NCBI GenBank assembly: GCA_020696915.1
Contig: JAJFMR010000002.1
Span: 1 to 33,438 of the forward strand
Reading direction: 5' to 3'
Length of the DNA: 33,438 nucleotides
DNA from: Rhizobiaceae bacterium
Lineage (GTDB): Bacteria > Pseudomonadota > Alphaproteobacteria > Rhizobiales > Rhizobiaceae
Shown: positions 10,847 to 19,058 of the stretch, piece after piece
How positions within the stretch are numbered: position 1 is the first letter of the stretch
How the letters are laid out: each line of letters begins with the position of its first letter
Position numbers and translations under genes: made by a program
Notes under the pieces: model-generated
Database searches by the model: none
The model's input: only the letters and a program-made list of their open reading frames with translations
What the model was told of the DNA's origin: nothing

Positions 10847-11443
10847 ATGCCGCGACTTTTCACCGCCCTCGAAATTCCGCGCGATGCAGCGCTTTCGCTG
10901 TCGCTGCTGCGCGGAGGCCTTCCCGGGGCCCGCTGGGTAGACGTCGAGAACTACCATCTTACCCTGCGTTTCATCGGCGACGTCGAAGGCCATCTCGCCG
11001 ATGAAATCGCCAATGCCCTCGACCGCGTCCACAGGCCGGCATTTTCCCTCACGCTTGCCGGGGTGGGCGCATTCGGGTCGAAAAAGCCGCATTCCGTCTA
11101 TGCCGGCGTCGCGGCGTCGCCGGACCTTCTTGCATTGCAAGGTGAGGTCGAGCGGATCTGCCAGCGGCTGGGGCTCGATCCCGATCCGCGCAAGTTCACG
11201 CCCCATGTGACACTGGCGCGGCTGCGGAACTCGAGTCCAGCCGATGTCGCCCACTATCTGTCGGCACGCGGCAATTTCGCGGCCATGCCGTTCCGGGTCG
11301 ACCGCTTCGTGCTGATGTCGTCGCGCGAGTCGGTCGGCGGCGGCCCCTATGTGGTGGAAGAGGCCTGGCCCCTTGCGCGCGCCGAGTTCGGCGGGTCGAG
11401 GACGGGAACCGGCCCGGCGGACGTTTCGCGGGGCATGCGCTGA
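10847..11443 (+). CDS. thpR: RNA 2',3'-cyclic phosphodiesterase
   Basis: This 198-residue protein is a 2H phosphoesterase of the LigT/ThpR type, which opens 2',3'-cyclic phosphate ends of RNA. The two defining HxTx motifs are present: HLTL at 37-40 (within YHLTLRFIG) and HVTL at 120-123 (within FTPHVTLARL). It starts RLFTALEIP, typical of the family, with AAGGGAG 8 bases before the ATG. The C-terminal 20 residues (FGGSRTGTGPADVSRGMR) are beyond the usual fold and look disordered. It sits between tesA and an amino-acid transport operon on the same strand, with 138 and 93 bases on either side, and is probably transcribed on its own. Confidence 0.92.
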   Translation: MPRLFTALEIPRDAALSLSLLRGGLPGARWVDVENYHLTLRFIGDVEGHLADEIANALDRVHRPAFSLTLAGVGAFGSKKPHSVYAGVAASPDLLALQGEVERICQRLGLDPDPRKFTPHVTLARLRNSSPADVAHYLSARGNFAAMPFRVDRFVLMSSRESVGGGPYVVEEAWPLARAEFGGSRTGTGPADVSRGMR

Positions 11444-11536
11444 ACGCTTCCACGGCCGCTGCCCGCTTCGGCCGGCATGACTTTGGTCTGGCGAGGTCGG
11501 CGCCGAACCGCTAAGAACCCAGTCCTTCCGGAGGGG

Positions 11537-12328
11537 ATGTTCGTGTTCTGCCGCGCCGTTTGTCTCGCCGCCGCGCTTAACCTGTCGGGGGCCGCTTCCT
11601 TAGCCCAGTCGCTGCCCGATCTCGGCGGTCGAGCGGTGGTGGTCGTTACGGAGAATGCCTACCTGCCCCTGCAGTTCATCGATCCGGACACCGGTCAACC
11701 GGCCGGTTGGGAGTATGACGCGCTGGCAGAACTCTCGTCCCGGCTCAACTTCACGGTCGAGTACCGGAACACGTCCTGGGACGCCATGATCCAGGCGGTC
11801 TCCGATGGCCTGTACGACCTCGGCATGACCGGCATCACCATCACCGAAGAGCGCAGGCAGAAGGTCGATTTCTCGGATCCCTACATGCGCTCCGAGATAT
11901 TCATGCTGGTGCGCGGCGACGAGCAGCGCTTCACCGACCCAAAAACATTTGCGGCGAACCCTGAGCTGCTGATCGGTGCCCAGCCCGGCACCTCCCCCTT
12001 CTACGTCGCCGTCTACGAGATTCTCGACGGCAACGAGCAGAACCCGCGCATCAAGCTGATGGAGACCTTTGCAGCCACGGTGGCGGCGCTGCAGGCCGGC
12101 GATGTCGACCTCGTCCTCACCGACAGCGCGGCAGGCAAGGCGATCAGCGACAATTCCGGCGGCCGCCTGAAGCTGGTCGGCGCACCGCTGCAGGCCGAGG
12201 ATTTCGGCTTCATCTTTCCGAAAGGCTCCGACCTCGTGGCGCCGATCAACGCCGGCCTGGCGGCGCTGCGGGCGGACGGCACCCTGGACAGGCTGACGCA
12301 GAAATGGTTCGTCGACTACAGACCCTGA
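11537..12328 (+). CDS. Polar amino acid ABC transporter, substrate-binding protein
   Basis: This is a periplasmic solute-binding protein of family 3 (SBP_bac_3). A signal peptide (FCRAVCLAAALNLSGAASLAQS) is followed by VVVVTENAYLPLQFIDPDTG and GWEYDALAELSSRLNFTVEY; then DLGMTGITITEERRQKVDFSDPYM, the signature that contains the ligand-carboxylate arginine. It ends ADGTLDRLTQKWFVDY, as family members do. The frame is open from 11477. ATG 11537 has GGAGGGG too close (2 bases), while GTG 11543 has the same site 8 bases away, so the true start may be GTG 11543. The permease gene follows after 13 bases. The ligand cannot be told from the sequence. Confidence 0.9.
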   Translation: MFVFCRAVCLAAALNLSGAASLAQSLPDLGGRAVVVVTENAYLPLQFIDPDTGQPAGWEYDALAELSSRLNFTVEYRNTSWDAMIQAVSDGLYDLGMTGITITEERRQKVDFSDPYMRSEIFMLVRGDEQRFTDPKTFAANPELLIGAQPGTSPFYVAVYEILDGNEQNPRIKLMETFAATVAALQAGDVDLVLTDSAAGKAISDNSGGRLKLVGAPLQAEDFGFIFPKGSDLVAPINAGLAALRADGTLDRLTQKWFVDYRP

Positions 12329-12341
12329 CGGCCGCGCCGGC

Positions 12342-13193
12342 GTGAATTCGCCGCCGGTCTCCTGCTCCGGCGAGCCGGGCCGCACCGGGGCGCTCCGCAT
12401 CGAAGGAGCCGATTTTCCGTGGTGGCTTGCCGTGACCGCCACCGGCGCCGTCGTCGTCGCCGCCATCATTGCAGCCAGTGGAACCTACCAGCAGGTGTTC
12501 GCGATCGTCACGAAGGGGATCGGCGTCACCGTTTTCGTTTCGCTGGTCGCCTACGCGCTCGCCTGCGCAATCGGTCTCCTGGTCGCGCTGATGGCCCTCT
12601 CTGGGTCACTGATCCTGCGGCAGGCGGCCCGTTTCTATGTGGAGATCATCCGCGGCATACCGATCCTGGTTCTGCTGTTCTGGATCGCCTTTGCCGGCGT
12701 GCCAGTCCTCGTCATCGCCTTGAACTGGGTTGCGGCGCCGCTCCGCGGTGCGGGACTCGTAGACGACCTGATGGTCCGTGACGTCTCACTTCTGTCACGC
12801 GCCGTGCTGGCGCTGACGATCGGCTACTCGGCATTCATCGCGGAGATCTTCCGGGCCGGCATACAGTCGGTTGACCCGGGCCAGACCGACGCCGCGCGGT
12901 CGCTCGGCCTGACCAGGCTTCAGTGCTTCCGGCTGGTGATCTTCCCGCAGGCGATCAGGATCATCCTGCCGCCTCTCGGCAATGATTTCGTCGCCATGGT
13001 CAAGGACTCCTCGCTGGTCTCCGTGCTCGGGGTGGCCGACATCACGCAGATGGGCAAGCTCTACGCGGCAGGCACCTTCCGTTTCTTCGAGACCTATTCG
13101 ATCGTTGCCTATGTATATCTGCTTCTCACGCTTGGCCTTTCGCTGGCCTTGCGCGGGTTGGAGCACAGGCTGCGAAAGAAAGGACGACGATGA
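12342..13193 (+). CDS. Polar amino acid ABC transporter, permease (HisM/GlnP type)
   Basis: The 283-residue inner-membrane permease starts with a GTG codon. A 25-residue hydrophilic leader precedes the first helix (WWLAVTATGAVVVAAIIAASG), and the transport domain runs from about residue 55. The conserved core is clear: FYVEIIRGIPILVLLFW and the EAA-like loop AGIQSVDPGQTDAARSLGLTRLQCFRLVIFPQA, which contacts an ATPase, then NDFVAMVKDSSLVSVLGVADI. The gene pairs with the binding protein 13 bases upstream. No ATP-binding gene follows: the next gene is a methyltransferase overlapping by 4 bases. The transporter must either borrow an ATPase from elsewhere or have lost its own. Confidence 0.92.
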   Translation: MNSPPVSCSGEPGRTGALRIEGADFPWWLAVTATGAVVVAAIIAASGTYQQVFAIVTKGIGVTVFVSLVAYALACAIGLLVALMALSGSLILRQAARFYVEIIRGIPILVLLFWIAFAGVPVLVIALNWVAAPLRGAGLVDDLMVRDVSLLSRAVLALTIGYSAFIAEIFRAGIQSVDPGQTDAARSLGLTRLQCFRLVIFPQAIRIILPPLGNDFVAMVKDSSLVSVLGVADITQMGKLYAAGTFRFFETYSIVAYVYLLLTLGLSLALRGLEHRLRKKGRR

Positions 13194-13819
13194 GCCGCGA
13201 GCTGACTCCACTCGAGAAAGTATATGCCGCGCGGAACCAGGGCGAGCTCGCCGACGCCTACGCGTCATGGTCGATCGACTACGACCGTGAAACGGTCGCA
13301 CTCGGCTATTGCCTTCCCTTCGTGATCGCCGGCTGGGTGGCAAGGTATGTGGCGAAAGGCGCCGGGCCGCTGCTCGACGCAGGCTGCGGCACCGGCCTGG
13401 CGGCGCCCGGGCTGCGAGCGCTCGGCTACGAGCAGATCGAAGGCCTCGACTTTTCCGGGGACATGCTAGCGGTTGCCGGAGAGCGCGGCTTCTACCGGAA
13501 GCTCGAACATGCGGAACTCGGCCTCCCGCTGCCGTGGCCCGACGGTCATTTCGCCGCCTTCCTTTCGGCAGGGGTCTTTACCGAGGGACATGCGCCGCCT
13601 TCGAGCCTCGATGAGCTGGCGCGCGTCACGCAGGGCGGCGGTCACGCGGTCTTCACGGTCCGCGACAGCGTTCTCGAGCGCAACGGTTTCAGGCGGACCT
13701 TTCGGCGGCTGCAGGAGGAAGGCCGCTGGCTGCCTGTCGAGGAAAGCCGCCCGTTCCGCGCCTTCGTACTGGGCGAGCCGGAGGTCACTGTGAGAGCGTT
13801 CGTCTTCCGGATGCTCTGA
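13190..13819 (+). CDS. Class I SAM-dependent methyltransferase
   Basis: The 209-residue protein has the SAM-binding motif I LLDAGCGTGLAAPGL (61-75), the acidic post-I strand GLDFSGDMLAVA, and the later motif ELARVTQGGGHAVFTVR. The N-terminal helices (VYAARNQGELADAYASWSIDYD) resemble the Williams-Beuren/METTL27-like subgroup, whose substrates are unknown. Its ATG overlaps the permease stop (ATGA), so it is translated with the amino-acid transport genes and perhaps acts on the imported compound; that link is inferred from position only. A short 5-bp hairpin (13839-13851) lies between it and the convergent cyclodeaminase gene. Confidence 0.85.
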   Translation: MSRELTPLEKVYAARNQGELADAYASWSIDYDRETVALGYCLPFVIAGWVARYVAKGAGPLLDAGCGTGLAAPGLRALGYEQIEGLDFSGDMLAVAGERGFYRKLEHAELGLPLPWPDGHFAAFLSAGVFTEGHAPPSSLDELARVTQGGGHAVFTVRDSVLERNGFRRTFRRLQEEGRWLPVEESRPFRAFVLGEPEVTVRAFVFRML

Positions 13820-13864
13820 CCTGCCGCGGGCCCAAAGCGCCCATCCTGGGCACGTCCTGTCGAA

Positions 13865-14818
13865 TCATGATGACCGGAGTTCGGCGACCGATTTGAGATG
13901 CCGCGCGGTGAACAGGTCGAGATGGCCGCCGCCCACATTCTTGTAGACGGTGATCTCCTGGTCGTTGCCGCGCCCCGGGTGCCTGCCCGCGCAGAGTTCG
14001 TACAGGTCGGCCGTGATATCTTCCCAGCGGATGATGCCGCGATCGGCCGGCTGGCGCAGGTCGCCGGCATCCTGCATGCCCGAACGCGTGTCGACGAACA
14101 GTTTTCCGCGCGCCATCGCTTCGTCGTCGGCCTCGCGCATGTCGGGGAGATAGGCGCCGACGAGATCGAGATGCGCGCCGGGCTTCAGGAGCCGCCCGCG
14201 CACGAGCGGCGCCTTCGACATTGTCACGCAGGAAACGATGTCGGCCTGGGTTACGGCCGCATCGAGGTCGCTAACGGCCGCGATGGAGAAATCCCGGCCC
14301 GCATGCACGCTTGCCAACGCTTCGGCGCGGCCGGGCGTACGGTTCCAGACGAGAACCCGCTCCAGCGATGGCCGCGCCGCACGATGCGCTGCCAGCATGT
14401 GGGGCGCCAGTCCACCAGCGCCGACGATCACCAGCACCTTGGCGTCGGACCGGGCCAGGAGGCTGGCGCCCAGTGCGGAATCGGCGGCGGTCTTGCGGAA
14501 GGTCATGGCGGCGCCGTCCGCCACGAACAGCGGCGAACCCGACCCTGCGTCGAACACGGCCACCAGCCCCTGCACGGAAGGCTGCGGAGGACTTAGCCCC
14601 GGATTTTCCGGAAAAACGCCGACCAGCTTCACGGCGATGACGGTATCCCGCTGCCAGCCGACCTGGACGACGAACTTGTTGCCGCCGCCGCCCGGCTCAT
14701 CGCGCACCATCATATGGCTCGCATCCGGGGCCGGCCCCCGATGCGCCTGGCGCATCGCCTCGATCAGACCGGGGTAGTCGAGGAGGAAATGGACGGCGTC
14801 GGCATCGAAAAACTGCAT
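13865..14818 (-). CDS. Ornithine cyclodeaminase / mu-crystallin family protein
   Basis: The 317-residue protein has an N-terminal substrate domain with the conserved lysine in VIAVKLVGVFPEN (K64) and the stretch MTFRKTAADSALGASLLA, then a Rossmann NAD-binding domain with VIVGAGGLAPHMLAAH (GxGxxA at 133-138) and a C-terminal segment DITADLYELCAGRHPGR. Family members include ornithine cyclodeaminase, alanine dehydrogenase, ketimine reductase and delta-1-pyrroline/piperideine-2-carboxylate reductase; which applies cannot be decided here. The open frame extends to 14908, but MQFFDADAV at 14818 matches the usual start. It is convergent with the methyltransferase and, with the amino-acid transporter next door, may act on the same amino acid, though the genes are on opposite strands. 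Confidence 0.88.
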   Translation of the reverse strand: MQFFDADAVHFLLDYPGLIEAMRQAHRGPAPDASHMMVRDEPGGGGNKFVVQVGWQRDTVIAVKLVGVFPENPGLSPPQPSVQGLVAVFDAGSGSPLFVADGAAMTFRKTAADSALGASLLARSDAKVLVIVGAGGLAPHMLAAHRAARPSLERVLVWNRTPGRAEALASVHAGRDFSIAAVSDLDAAVTQADIVSCVTMSKAPLVRGRLLKPGAHLDLVGAYLPDMREADDEAMARGKLFVDTRSGMQDAGDLRQPADRGIIRWEDITADLYELCAGRHPGRGNDQEITVYKNVGGGHLDLFTARHLKSVAELRSS

Positions 14819-15128
14819 GGTCAGAACACCAGATCCGGAAGGAGAGTGACGATGGGCGGAAAGAATGCCATCGGGAAGACACCGCACCAGCGCCGCCAGG
14901 AACGGCACCAGCTCGGACGAAAACTCCTCGATGGAGCATTGCCGATTGCTACCTCGGGTGGATAGGGCGAGCCATTCACGATCGCCCTGCCGGCCTGAAC
15001 GACCCCTAATCTTCCCCGCTGCTCGCCGTGGCTGGCCTGCCGTCCCGATCTTTCCGACTGCACCGGGTAGTGCTTGCGACGCCGACCCTCCCGGCGCTAC
15101 CGACGGTGCCCAGGACCCCTGACCGGAC
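14819..15128. other. Intergenic stretch of 310 bases, no gene seen
   Basis: It separates two minus-strand genes and should carry the promoter of the cyclodeaminase gene and the end of the yceH transcript. The only structure noted is a 7-bp inverted repeat AGGGCGA/TCGCCCT (14964-14970 and 14982-14988) with an 11-base loop and no T-run. Open frames here lack start context. Confidence 0.5.
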
Positions 15129-15761
15129 TCAGCTCTCGCCCGTCAGCGATCTGATCTGCCCAGTCAGCCGCGCCACCTGTTCCTCCAAGGCCGCAAGGCG
15201 CGGCTCGATGTCCGAGCCATGGGAGGATCCCCGTGCTGGCGCCGGCGCCGCCGAAGCAGCCACCGGCCCGCCGAGCAGATGCGCGTAACGCTCCTCCCTT
15301 TGCCCCGGACCCCGGTCGATCATGGCGGCGAGCGCCGGCTTGCGGCCTATCAGCAGGTCGAGACTGCTCCGCACCTCTTCGATCGACGGGAATCTCGCCA
15401 TGCGTTCGCTGCGCGCCAGAAGCTCGTGTGCCGTCTGCGGGCCCCGCACCATCATCAGGGCAAGCAGGGCGACCTGCGACTGGGTAAGCGAGAAGCGCTG
15501 CGCCAGCAGGTGCTCGAACCGGTCGACGCGGGAGGCGAATGCCTGCTGCACCAGACCCTTCCGCTGCAGCGTGCCGAGCCCCCGGACTATGTCGGTCATT
15601 TCGAGTGACATGACCGGGTCCCTGGCGGTCTTCTGGTTGGCCGCGACGTGCAGCGCATTCACCGTCATCGGGTAGACGTCGGGGGTGAGCATCTTTTTCT
15701 CGGCCAGAGTGCCGAGGATCCGGATTTCGACGGTGTTCAGGACTTCAGGATCATCCGGCAT
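15129..15761 (-). CDS. YceH family protein (DUF480, winged-helix)
   Basis: This 210-residue protein matches the YceH/DUF480 family: LNTVEIRILGTLAEKKMLTPDVYPMTVNAL, then a QKTARDPVMSL segment, then QSQVALLALMMVRGPQTAHELLARSERM and a PSIEEVRSSLDLL block, forming two winged-helix units. The C-terminal 25 residues (IEPRLAALEEQVARLTGQIRSL) form a short coiled coil, also seen in relatives. The family role is unknown; its fold suggests DNA binding. It starts 33 bases after the sdhB stop on the same strand with an AGGTGAGCAGGA region before the ATG, and no terminator lies between them, so it may be the last gene of the sdh transcript. Confidence 0.88.
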   Translation of the reverse strand: MPDDPEVLNTVEIRILGTLAEKKMLTPDVYPMTVNALHVAANQKTARDPVMSLEMTDIVRGLGTLQRKGLVQQAFASRVDRFEHLLAQRFSLTQSQVALLALMMVRGPQTAHELLARSERMARFPSIEEVRSSLDLLIGRKPALAAMIDRGPGQREERYAHLLGGPVAASAAPAPARGSSHGSDIEPRLAALEEQVARLTGQIRSLTGES

Positions 15762-15794
15762 GTTGGCGTCCTGCTCACCTTTGCTGGAATCGCC

Positions 15795-16574
15795 CTACAC
15801 GCGCCGTTCGACCAGAAGCTTCTTGGTCTCGGCGATCGCCTTGGCCGGGTTGAGGCCCTTCGGACAGGTCTGGGTGCAGTTCATGATCGTGTGGCAGCGA
15901 TAGAGCCTGAACGGGTCCTCGAGATTGTCGAGCCGCTCGCCGGTCGCCTCGTCGCGGCTGTCGACGAGCCACCGGTAAGCCTGCAGCAGAACCGCCGGGC
16001 CGAGGAAGCGTTCGCTGTTCCACCAGTAGCTCGGACAGGCCGTCGAGCAACAGGCGCACAGGATGCATTCGTAAAGGCCGTCAAGCTTCTGCCGATCCTC
16101 GTGGCTCTGCAGCCACTCCTTGGCCGGCTCCGGCGACACCGTCTTCAACCACGGCTCGATCGCGGCATGCTGGGCATAGAAGTCGGTTAGGTCAGGCACC
16201 AGGTCCTTGACCACCGGCATATGCGGCAGCGGGTAGACGCGCACCGGGCCGGAAATTTCATCCATTCCCTTGGTGCAGGCTAGCGTGTTGCCGCCATCGA
16301 TGTTCATGGAACAGGAGCCGCATATGCCCTCGCGGCAGGAGCGCCGAAGCGTGAGTGTCGGGTCGACCTTATTCTTGATCCACAACAGGGCATCGAGCAC
16401 CATCGGGCCGCAATCGTCGAGGTCGACGAAATAGGTGTCGACGCGCGGATTCTCGTCATCGTCCGGGGACCAGCGGTAGATCCGGTACTCGCGCAGGTTC
16501 TTCGCGCCTTCCGGCTTCGGCCAGGTCTTTCCCTCGACTATCCTCGAGTTCCTCGGAAGAGCGAATTCAACCAT
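15795..16574 (-). CDS. sdhB: Succinate dehydrogenase iron-sulfur subunit
   Basis: The 259-residue SdhB carries electrons from the flavoprotein to the membrane anchor in complex II. The [2Fe-2S] ligands are C80, C85, C88 and C100 (SCREGICGSC). The ferredoxin-like domain has C170, C173, C176 and C180 followed by proline (CILCACCSTACP) and C227, C233, C237 (YRCHTIMNCTQTCPKG), giving the [4Fe-4S] and [3Fe-4S] clusters; the full set is intact. The start is the ATG at 16574, matching MVEFALP in relatives; the longer frame to 16718 is a run-on. It overlaps the stop of an 86-codon ORF by one base (TAATG). Confidence 0.97.
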   Translation of the reverse strand: MVEFALPRNSRIVEGKTWPKPEGAKNLREYRIYRWSPDDDENPRVDTYFVDLDDCGPMVLDALLWIKNKVDPTLTLRRSCREGICGSCSMNIDGGNTLACTKGMDEISGPVRVYPLPHMPVVKDLVPDLTDFYAQHAAIEPWLKTVSPEPAKEWLQSHEDRQKLDGLYECILCACCSTACPSYWWNSERFLGPAVLLQAYRWLVDSRDEATGERLDNLEDPFRLYRCHTIMNCTQTCPKGLNPAKAIAETKKLLVERRV

Positions 16575-16834
16575 TACCTCAAAGCCTTTCGGATGACGAG
16601 TTTCAGCCCGGACCAGCTGGCGTCCACGGCCGCGGCCTTGACGTCGACCAGATCGAGGCCGAGAGCACGATCGCAAACGACATGCTCGGTGATTTCGGTC
16701 CGCACCCCGGGCGCCCACTTCGGCCGCGACACCAAGATCATTCCGCGGACCCTGGTCGCCGCGCCGGCGGCCATGCCGTCCCGCAGCCCGGGCTTCTCGC
16801 GAAACGGCGAATAGCGTGCGGCGGCCAGTTCCAT
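16574..16834 (-). CDS. Unrecognised 86-residue protein inside the sdh operon
   Basis: This small gene fills the gap between sdhA and sdhB, which in many bacteria are nearly adjacent. Its ATG (16834) comes one base after the sdhA stop, and its TAA shares a base with the sdhB ATG, so it is coupled at both ends. Codons end mostly in G or C, like the neighbouring genes. I do not recognise the product. It has no membrane helix; the C-terminal half (RTEITEHVVCDRALGLDL, then WSGLKLVIRKAL) looks like a folded alpha/beta segment, the first 30 residues are basic and glycine/alanine-rich. There is no Shine-Dalgarno sequence, so translation depends on ribosomes finishing sdhA. It might help complex II assembly, but that is a guess from position. 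Confidence 0.7.
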   Translation of the reverse strand: MELAAARYSPFREKPGLRDGMAAGAATRVRGMILVSRPKWAPGVRTEITEHVVCDRALGLDLVDVKAAAVDASWSGLKLVIRKALR

Positions 16835-16835
16835 G

Positions 16836-18671
16836 TCAATAGACCCGCGCCTTGGGCGCGATCTTCGCCGGATCGATGCCGCCCCTGTCGTGGGGCAGCA
16901 TCGTCTCGGTGTGCACCGGACGGTAGGCGAGCGCGACCTCTCCTTCCGCCTCGATCCGGGCAAGCGTGTGCTTGCGCCAGTTCCGATCGTCGCGGGCGGA
17001 AAAGTCCTCTCGGGCATGCGCGCCGCGGCTCTCCTTGCGGGCCGCCGCGGAGTAGACCGTGGCGAGCGCGTTGGCCATCAGGTTCTGGAGCTCTAGCGTC
17101 TCCACCAGGTCCGAATTCCAGATCATCGACCGGTCGAACACCTTGACGTCGCGCAACTCGCCCCAGATGGCGGAGATGCGCCGGCAGCCGGATTGCAGCG
17201 ATTCCTGGGTCCGGAACACGGCCGCGTCCTCCTGCATTGTCCGCTGCATCTTTTCGCGGAGCACCGCGGTGGGCGAGCCGCCATTGGCGTGACGGAGCCG
17301 GTCGAAACGGTCCATGATCCTTTCGGCCGCGGCCCCGTCGATGGGGGGCACGGCGCTATTTCGATCGACCACCTGCCCGGCGCGGATCGCGGCGGCGCGG
17401 CCGAACACGACGAGGTCGATCAGCGAGTTCGAGCCGAGCCGGTTTGCGCCATGCACCGAGGCGCACCCCGCCTCGCCGACGGCCATCAGGCCGGGGCTGA
17501 CGGCGTCCGGATCGGATGCCGTGGGGTTGAGCACCTCGCCCCAGTAATTCGTCGGGATGCCGCCCATGTTGTAGTGGACCGTCGGCGAAACGGGGATCGG
17601 CTCGCGGGTCACGTCGACGCCGGCGAAGATCTTTGCCGATTCCGAAATGCCGGGCAGCCGCTCGTGCAGCACCGCCGGATCGAGGTGGTCGAGGTGGAGG
17701 AAGATGTGATCCTTGTTCCTGCCGACGCCGCGGCCCTCGCGAACCTCGATGGTCATGCACCGGGACACCACGTCGCGGCTCGCCAGGTCCTTGGCGGAAG
17801 GTGCGTAGCGCTCCATGAAGCGCTCGCCTTCGGAGTTGACAAGGTAGCCGCCCTCGCCGCGTGCTCCCTCGGTGATCAGGCAGCCGGCGCCGTAGATGCC
17901 GGTCGGGTGGAACTGCACGAACTCCATGTCCTGCAGCGGCAGGCCGGCGCGCGCGGCCATGCCGTTGCCGTCGCCGGTGCAGGTATGCGCCGACGTGGCG
18001 GTGAAATACGCGCGGCCATAGCCGCCCGTCGCCAGGATCACCATCTTGGCCGAAAACCGATGGATGGTGCCGTCGTCGAGGTTCCAGGCGATCACCCCGG
18101 TACAGCTTCCGTCGGGCGCCATGATCAGGTCGAGCGCGAAATACTCGACGAAAAACTGCGCGCTGTTCTTCAGCGACTGGCCGTAGAGCGTGTGCAGGAT
18201 GGCGTGACCGGTTCGGTCGGCCGCCGCGCAGGTGCGCTGCACGGGTGGGCCATCCCCGAACTCGGTCATGTGACCGCCGAACGGACGCTGGTAGATGCGT
18301 CCGTCCGCCGTCCGCGAGAACGGCACGCCGTAGTGCTCGAGCTCGTACACCGCGGCCGGCGCCTGCTGCACCATGTATTCCATGGCGTCGACGTCACCCA
18401 GCCAGTCGGAACCCTTGACGGTGTCGTAGAGGTGCCACTGCCAACTGTCCGGCCCCATGTTCGACAGCGAGGCCGCGATGCCGCCCTGGGCGGCGACGGT
18501 ATGCGAGCGGGTCGGGAACACCTTGGTTATGCAGGCCGTCCGCAGCCCCTGCTCGGCCATGCCGAGCGTGGCGCGCAGCCCGGCGCCGCCGGCTCCGACA
18601 ATGACGACGTCGAACCCGTGATCGACATAGGTATAGGCCGAAGTTGCCTTGCGGGGCGCAGTATTTGCCAC
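16836..18671 (-). CDS. sdhA: Succinate dehydrogenase flavoprotein subunit
   Basis: The 611-residue SdhA oxidises succinate to fumarate with covalently bound FAD. The dinucleotide motif VVIVGAGGAGLRA lies near residues 22-34 and the FAD-attachment histidine is H57 in TRSHTVAAQGGI. The active-site stretch FHPTGIYGAGCLITEGARGEGG and the later HGANRLGSNSLIDLVVFGR are present, and it ends LPHDRGGIDPAKIAPKARVY as in alphaproteobacterial SdhA. Translation starts with GTG at 18671; GGAGG lies 7 bases upstream (18682-18678) over the end of sdhD, 2 bases from the sdhD stop. Its own stop is one base from the start of the small unknown ORF. Confidence 0.98.
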   Translation of the reverse strand: MANTAPRKATSAYTYVDHGFDVVIVGAGGAGLRATLGMAEQGLRTACITKVFPTRSHTVAAQGGIAASLSNMGPDSWQWHLYDTVKGSDWLGDVDAMEYMVQQAPAAVYELEHYGVPFSRTADGRIYQRPFGGHMTEFGDGPPVQRTCAAADRTGHAILHTLYGQSLKNSAQFFVEYFALDLIMAPDGSCTGVIAWNLDDGTIHRFSAKMVILATGGYGRAYFTATSAHTCTGDGNGMAARAGLPLQDMEFVQFHPTGIYGAGCLITEGARGEGGYLVNSEGERFMERYAPSAKDLASRDVVSRCMTIEVREGRGVGRNKDHIFLHLDHLDPAVLHERLPGISESAKIFAGVDVTREPIPVSPTVHYNMGGIPTNYWGEVLNPTASDPDAVSPGLMAVGEAGCASVHGANRLGSNSLIDLVVFGRAAAIRAGQVVDRNSAVPPIDGAAAERIMDRFDRLRHANGGSPTAVLREKMQRTMQEDAAVFRTQESLQSGCRRISAIWGELRDVKVFDRSMIWNSDLVETLELQNLMANALATVYSAAARKESRGAHAREDFSARDDRNWRKHTLARIEAEGEVALAYRPVHTETMLPHDRGGIDPAKIAPKARVY

Positions 18672-18673
18672 CT

Positions 18674-19057
18674 TCAGCCTCCGAGTGCGAGTTTGACGAG
18701 CGCGTAGATTGCCGCGACGCCTACCGAAGCGGCGAAAAAGACGTTGAGCATGATCAAGGCGATCCTGGCTCCGTCGGCGTGGACGTAGTCCTCGATGATG
18801 ACCTGCATGCCGAGCCGCATGTGATTGAGGACCGACAGGAACGCCAGGACAAGCATGAGCGCCACGAAAGGATTGCCGAGCGCCCCCCGCACCGTCATGT
18901 AATCGGCGCCGTTTAGAGCGACCAGCAGGCCGATGAGAAACAGCATCAGCGGCACGTTGGCGACTGCCGTCAGCCGCTGCAGCCAGAAATGCCCGGTGCC
19001 TTCGCGCGCCGTTCCGAGGCCGCGCACGCGGGCCAGTGGCGTTTGCATCCTGGCCAT
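18674..19057 (-). CDS. sdhD: Succinate dehydrogenase membrane anchor subunit
   Basis: The 127-residue protein has three membrane helices (FWLQRLTAVANVPLMLFLIGLLVAL; NPFVALMLVLAFLSVLNHMRLGMQVII; IALIMLNVFFAASVGVAAIYALVKL). The loop sequence RLGMQVIIEDYVH contains the Asp-Tyr pair that shapes the ubiquinone site in SdhD. The opening TPLARVRGLGTAREGTGHFWLQR is the rhizobial SdhD signature. It starts one base after the sdhC stop; an internal Met at codon 4 could also be the start because MQTPLARVRG resembles relatives more closely. Confidence 0.93.
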   Translation of the reverse strand: MARMQTPLARVRGLGTAREGTGHFWLQRLTAVANVPLMLFLIGLLVALNGADYMTVRGALGNPFVALMLVLAFLSVLNHMRLGMQVIIEDYVHADGARIALIMLNVFFAASVGVAAIYALVKLALGG

Positions 19058-19058
19058 C

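Noticed and set aside
14964..14988. Inverted repeat AGGGCGA/TCGCCCT after yceH.
   Set aside because: It lies 140 bases past the gene, has an 11-base loop and no T-run; too weak to call a terminator.
17193..18707. 504-codon plus-strand frame opposite sdhA.
   Set aside because: Shadow of sdhA: the minus-strand product carries all SdhA motifs, and the antisense translation has none.
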